A stretch of 61,584 nucleotides of DNA from Gammaproteobacteria bacterium (lineage in GTDB: Bacteria > Pseudomonadota > Gammaproteobacteria > Thiohalomonadales > Thiohalomonadaceae). Below, piece by piece: positions 59,863 through 61,584 of the stretch; position 1 is the stretch's first letter, and the number at the start of each line of letters is the position of its first letter. The stretch is taken from assembly GCA_015231435.1 (NCBI GenBank), contig JADGBN010000001.1:4685-66268 (forward strand). Reading direction: 5' to 3'. The notes beneath the pieces were generated by a model. That model did no database searches. It was not told where the DNA came from and saw only the letters and a program-made list of their open reading frames with translations. The translations under genes were made by a program, and so were the position numbers.

Positions 59863-61584
59863 ATGCAACTAACCGGGCGTTATCGAATTATCGAGATTAT
59901 AGCCGTCATGCTGGTCTACATTGCGTCAGCCCGGCTGAGTCAAATGGCAGCGATCCCGCCCGGTAATATCACGCCGCTATGGCTCCCCTCCGGGATTATG
60001 GTGGCATGGACGCTTTGGCGTGGCACCTATATCTGGCCGGGGGTCTTTCTCGGTGCCTTTATTGGTAATAGCTGGGTCTATTTTGCCACCGAACCCACCA
60101 CCTTGTTGTTTGCCAGCCTGCTTGCGGCGACCGCTAACGGCGTTGGTGATGTGCTCTCCACGGTGATTGCTGCTGCGCTCATTATCCATATTACCAGACA
60201 TCGCAACCCCTTTAAAAACACCCGCGATATCGGCTGGTTTCTCCTTTTTGCCGTCCTGCTGGGGCCTCTGGTTAGTGCTCTTTTTGGCGTCACTTTTCTG
60301 GCGATGGGGACATTTATTGATTGGCACGCCTACCCTTTCCTGCTCACCACCTGGTGGGTCGGTGACGCTATCGGCGCACTTATTCTCACCCCCCTATGCT
60401 TAACACTCGCCACTAATCTCCCCCGTCGCAGGCAGTACAACATCAGGGAGTTAGCGATTCATCTTGCCCTTGTGATCAGCGTAGTAACGCTCCTTTTTAT
60501 TACTACGCACGCCGGCATGGGGAGAAACCCATTTCTCTACCTGCTACTGCCGCTGCTGTTTTGGGCCGCGCTGCGGCTCCCTGCCTGGTACACTTTTACG
60601 CTGCTCGGAGTCATTGCCGTGGTGACTGTTGTGAACGCCGTTATGGCAGGTCATCTTGCTGAGGAGATGCTGGTTGAAGGACTAATCTTAGTTAACACCT
60701 ACCTTGCGGTCATGGCTTTCTCCACAATCTACCTTAGCGTAAGTGCCAGCGAACACCGTAAAATGACCAACCAACTACGAATCGCTCATAGTCGTCTGAA
60801 AGAGAAGATCGCCCTGCGCACCCTATCCCTGCAACAGGAGAGAGATGAAAGGCAGCGTGCCGAGGAGACCGTGGCTGCTTTTTTCGATCAGAGTGTGGGG
60901 CTGTTTCTTATTGCCAACCTTAACGGAACCATTCTTCGAATTAACCGTGGCTGGCAACAGACACTTGGTTATACCCAAGATGATCTTGAAGGGCGTTCAT
61001 TTCTGACGCTGGTACACCCAGAAGATAGTGATGCCACCTTGCACGAAATGGCTAAACTCGAACAGGGAGAAAACACCTTCTATTTTGAAAACCGCTACCT
61101 TCACAAAATGGGAGGGTATCGGTTACTCAGCTGGTCAGCCATTGCCCTGCCAGAACGCCATCTTCTTTATGCCAGTGCCAACGACATTACCAAAGAGCGC
61201 GAGGCGATGATTCGTTTTGTCGCAGAGCGCCAGCGCATTGCAACAATCCTTGATGGTCTGCCCAACTTTGTCTATCTGCAACGCCGTGATTACACGATTA
61301 GTTACTATAACCAACGTTTTTTCGAGCTGTTTGGTGATCCGGCCAACAAGCCCTGTTATCAGGTGATGGCAGGCCGTGAGACGCCCTGTGAGCCTTGCCC
61401 GACCTTTAAGGTCTTCACCACCCTAAAACCGGTTCGTTGGGAGTGGGAGAGCCCTGACGGCCTGAACTTTCAGATTTACGACTATCTTATGGAGGATGTT
61501 GACGGTACAACCGCCGTACTAGAGCTTGGCGTCGATATGACTGAACAGCGGATGCTGGAGCTGCAGCAGCGTCAGCTGCAAAAA
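59863..61584 (+). CDS. MASE1-PAS-PAS sensor protein, 5' part
   Basis: The frame is open from ATG 59863 (GGGAGAG just upstream) to the window end, 574 codons without a stop. Residues 1-300 form a MASE1 membrane sensor with about eight helices (VYIASARLSQMAAIPPGNIT, PLWLPSGIMVAWTLW, WWVGDAIGALILTPL). A coiled coil (about 310-335) leads to a PAS domain (about 340-450: FFDQSVGLFLIANLNGTILR) and a second PAS (about 455-560) holding CYQVMAGRETPCEPCP, a Cys-rich PAS type. The output domain (kinase, GGDEF or EAL) lies beyond the window. Confidence 0.85.
   Translation, partial: MQLTGRYRIIEIIAVMLVYIASARLSQMAAIPPGNITPLWLPSGIMVAWTLWRGTYIWPGVFLGAFIGNSWVYFATEPTTLLFASLLAATANGVGDVLSTVIAAALIIHITRHRNPFKNTRDIGWFLLFAVLLGPLVSALFGVTFLAMGTFIDWHAYPFLLTTWWVGDAIGALILTPLCLTLATNLPRRRQYNIRELAIHLALVISVVTLLFITTHAGMGRNPFLYLLLPLLFWAALRLPAWYTFTLLGVIAVVTVVNAVMAGHLAEEMLVEGLILVNTYLAVMAFSTIYLSVSASEHRKMTNQLRIAHSRLKEKIALRTLSLQQERDERQRAEETVAAFFDQSVGLFLIANLNGTILRINRGWQQTLGYTQDDLEGRSFLTLVHPEDSDATLHEMAKLEQGENTFYFENRYLHKMGGYRLLSWSAIALPERHLLYASANDITKEREAMIRFVAERQRIATILDGLPNFVYLQRRDYTISYYNQRFFELFGDPANKPCYQVMAGRETPCEPCPTFKVFTTLKPVRWEWESPDGLNFQIYDYLMEDVDGTTAVLELGVDMTEQRMLELQQRQLQK

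Overview
The window comes from a gammaproteobacterial chromosome of roughly 50% GC by eye. Supporting signs are an rnfABCDGE operon, mutH, a prfB with the classical +1 frameshift site, mla-ibaG-murA gene order, a short-form hisG, and an hrcA-grpE-dnaK-dnaJ cluster. A tusA/dsrE2-like pair, several rhodanese proteins, a large glycogen locus and hpnC (hopanoid pathway) suggest a sulfur-metabolising, storage-forming lineage of the Chromatiales/Thiotrichales type. That placement is inference. I saw no rRNA, tRNA, CRISPR array, intact insertion sequence or prophage.

Layout. 1-4.8 kb: the end of an outer-membrane barrel-like gene, tusA-dsrE2, and a GAF-PAS-PAS-GGDEF-EAL-CZB c-di-GMP enzyme. 5-10.5 kb: a small DUF454 membrane protein and the complete Rnf electron-transport operon (minus strand). 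11-12.5 kb: an OmpR-type response regulator followed by a receiver-HPt protein with no kinase beside it. 12.6-16.6 kb: dapB, a PCu(A)C copper chaperone, prfB and lysS. 16.6-23.8 kb: a DUF5610-like gene, tsaE and queG (divergent), a 60-residue orphan protein, and nadK-recN divergent from hrcA. 23.9-27.9 kb: grpE-dnaK-dnaJ, with a sigma-32-like promoter before dnaK. 27.9-34.7 kb: mdh-fum (minus), mtaB, a double cNMP-binding/rhodanese fusion, a 47-codon Cys-rich membrane ORF, a detached mlaC, and mutH. 34.7-44.7 kb: hpnC, then two divergent glycogen operons (glgC-GH57-malQ and glgB-glgA-DUF2934), then a rhodanese. 44.7-46.5 kb: proC-yggT-yggU. 46.5-47.8 kb: an AT-rich acyltransferase-3 gene that looks acquired. 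47.8-51 kb: tesA-ycjX-ycjF. 51-57.2 kb: mlaF-E-D-B-ibaG-murA-hisG-hisD. 57.3-61.6 kb: a lipoprotein with a sorbosone-dehydrogenase propeller and two haem-c motifs, a small degraded ORF, and the start of a MASE1-PAS sensor that runs off the window.

How genes work together. Rnf couples NADH/ferredoxin electron transfer to an ion gradient. The glg locus makes ADP-glucose, elongates and branches glycogen, and remodels it through malQ and the GH57 protein. The Mla genes maintain outer-membrane lipid asymmetry, but mlaC sits about 21 kb from the rest. Signalling is rich: c-di-GMP turnover with a probable zinc sensor, an incomplete phosphorelay, a cNMP/rhodanese fusion and a MASE1 sensor. No single cluster is clearly a new defence or mobile system. 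The best leads are the kinase-less phosphorelay pair, the cNMP-rhodanese gene with two upstream palindromes, the split Mla system, the di-haem lipoprotein behind a perfect 21-bp palindrome, and several small unassigned proteins.
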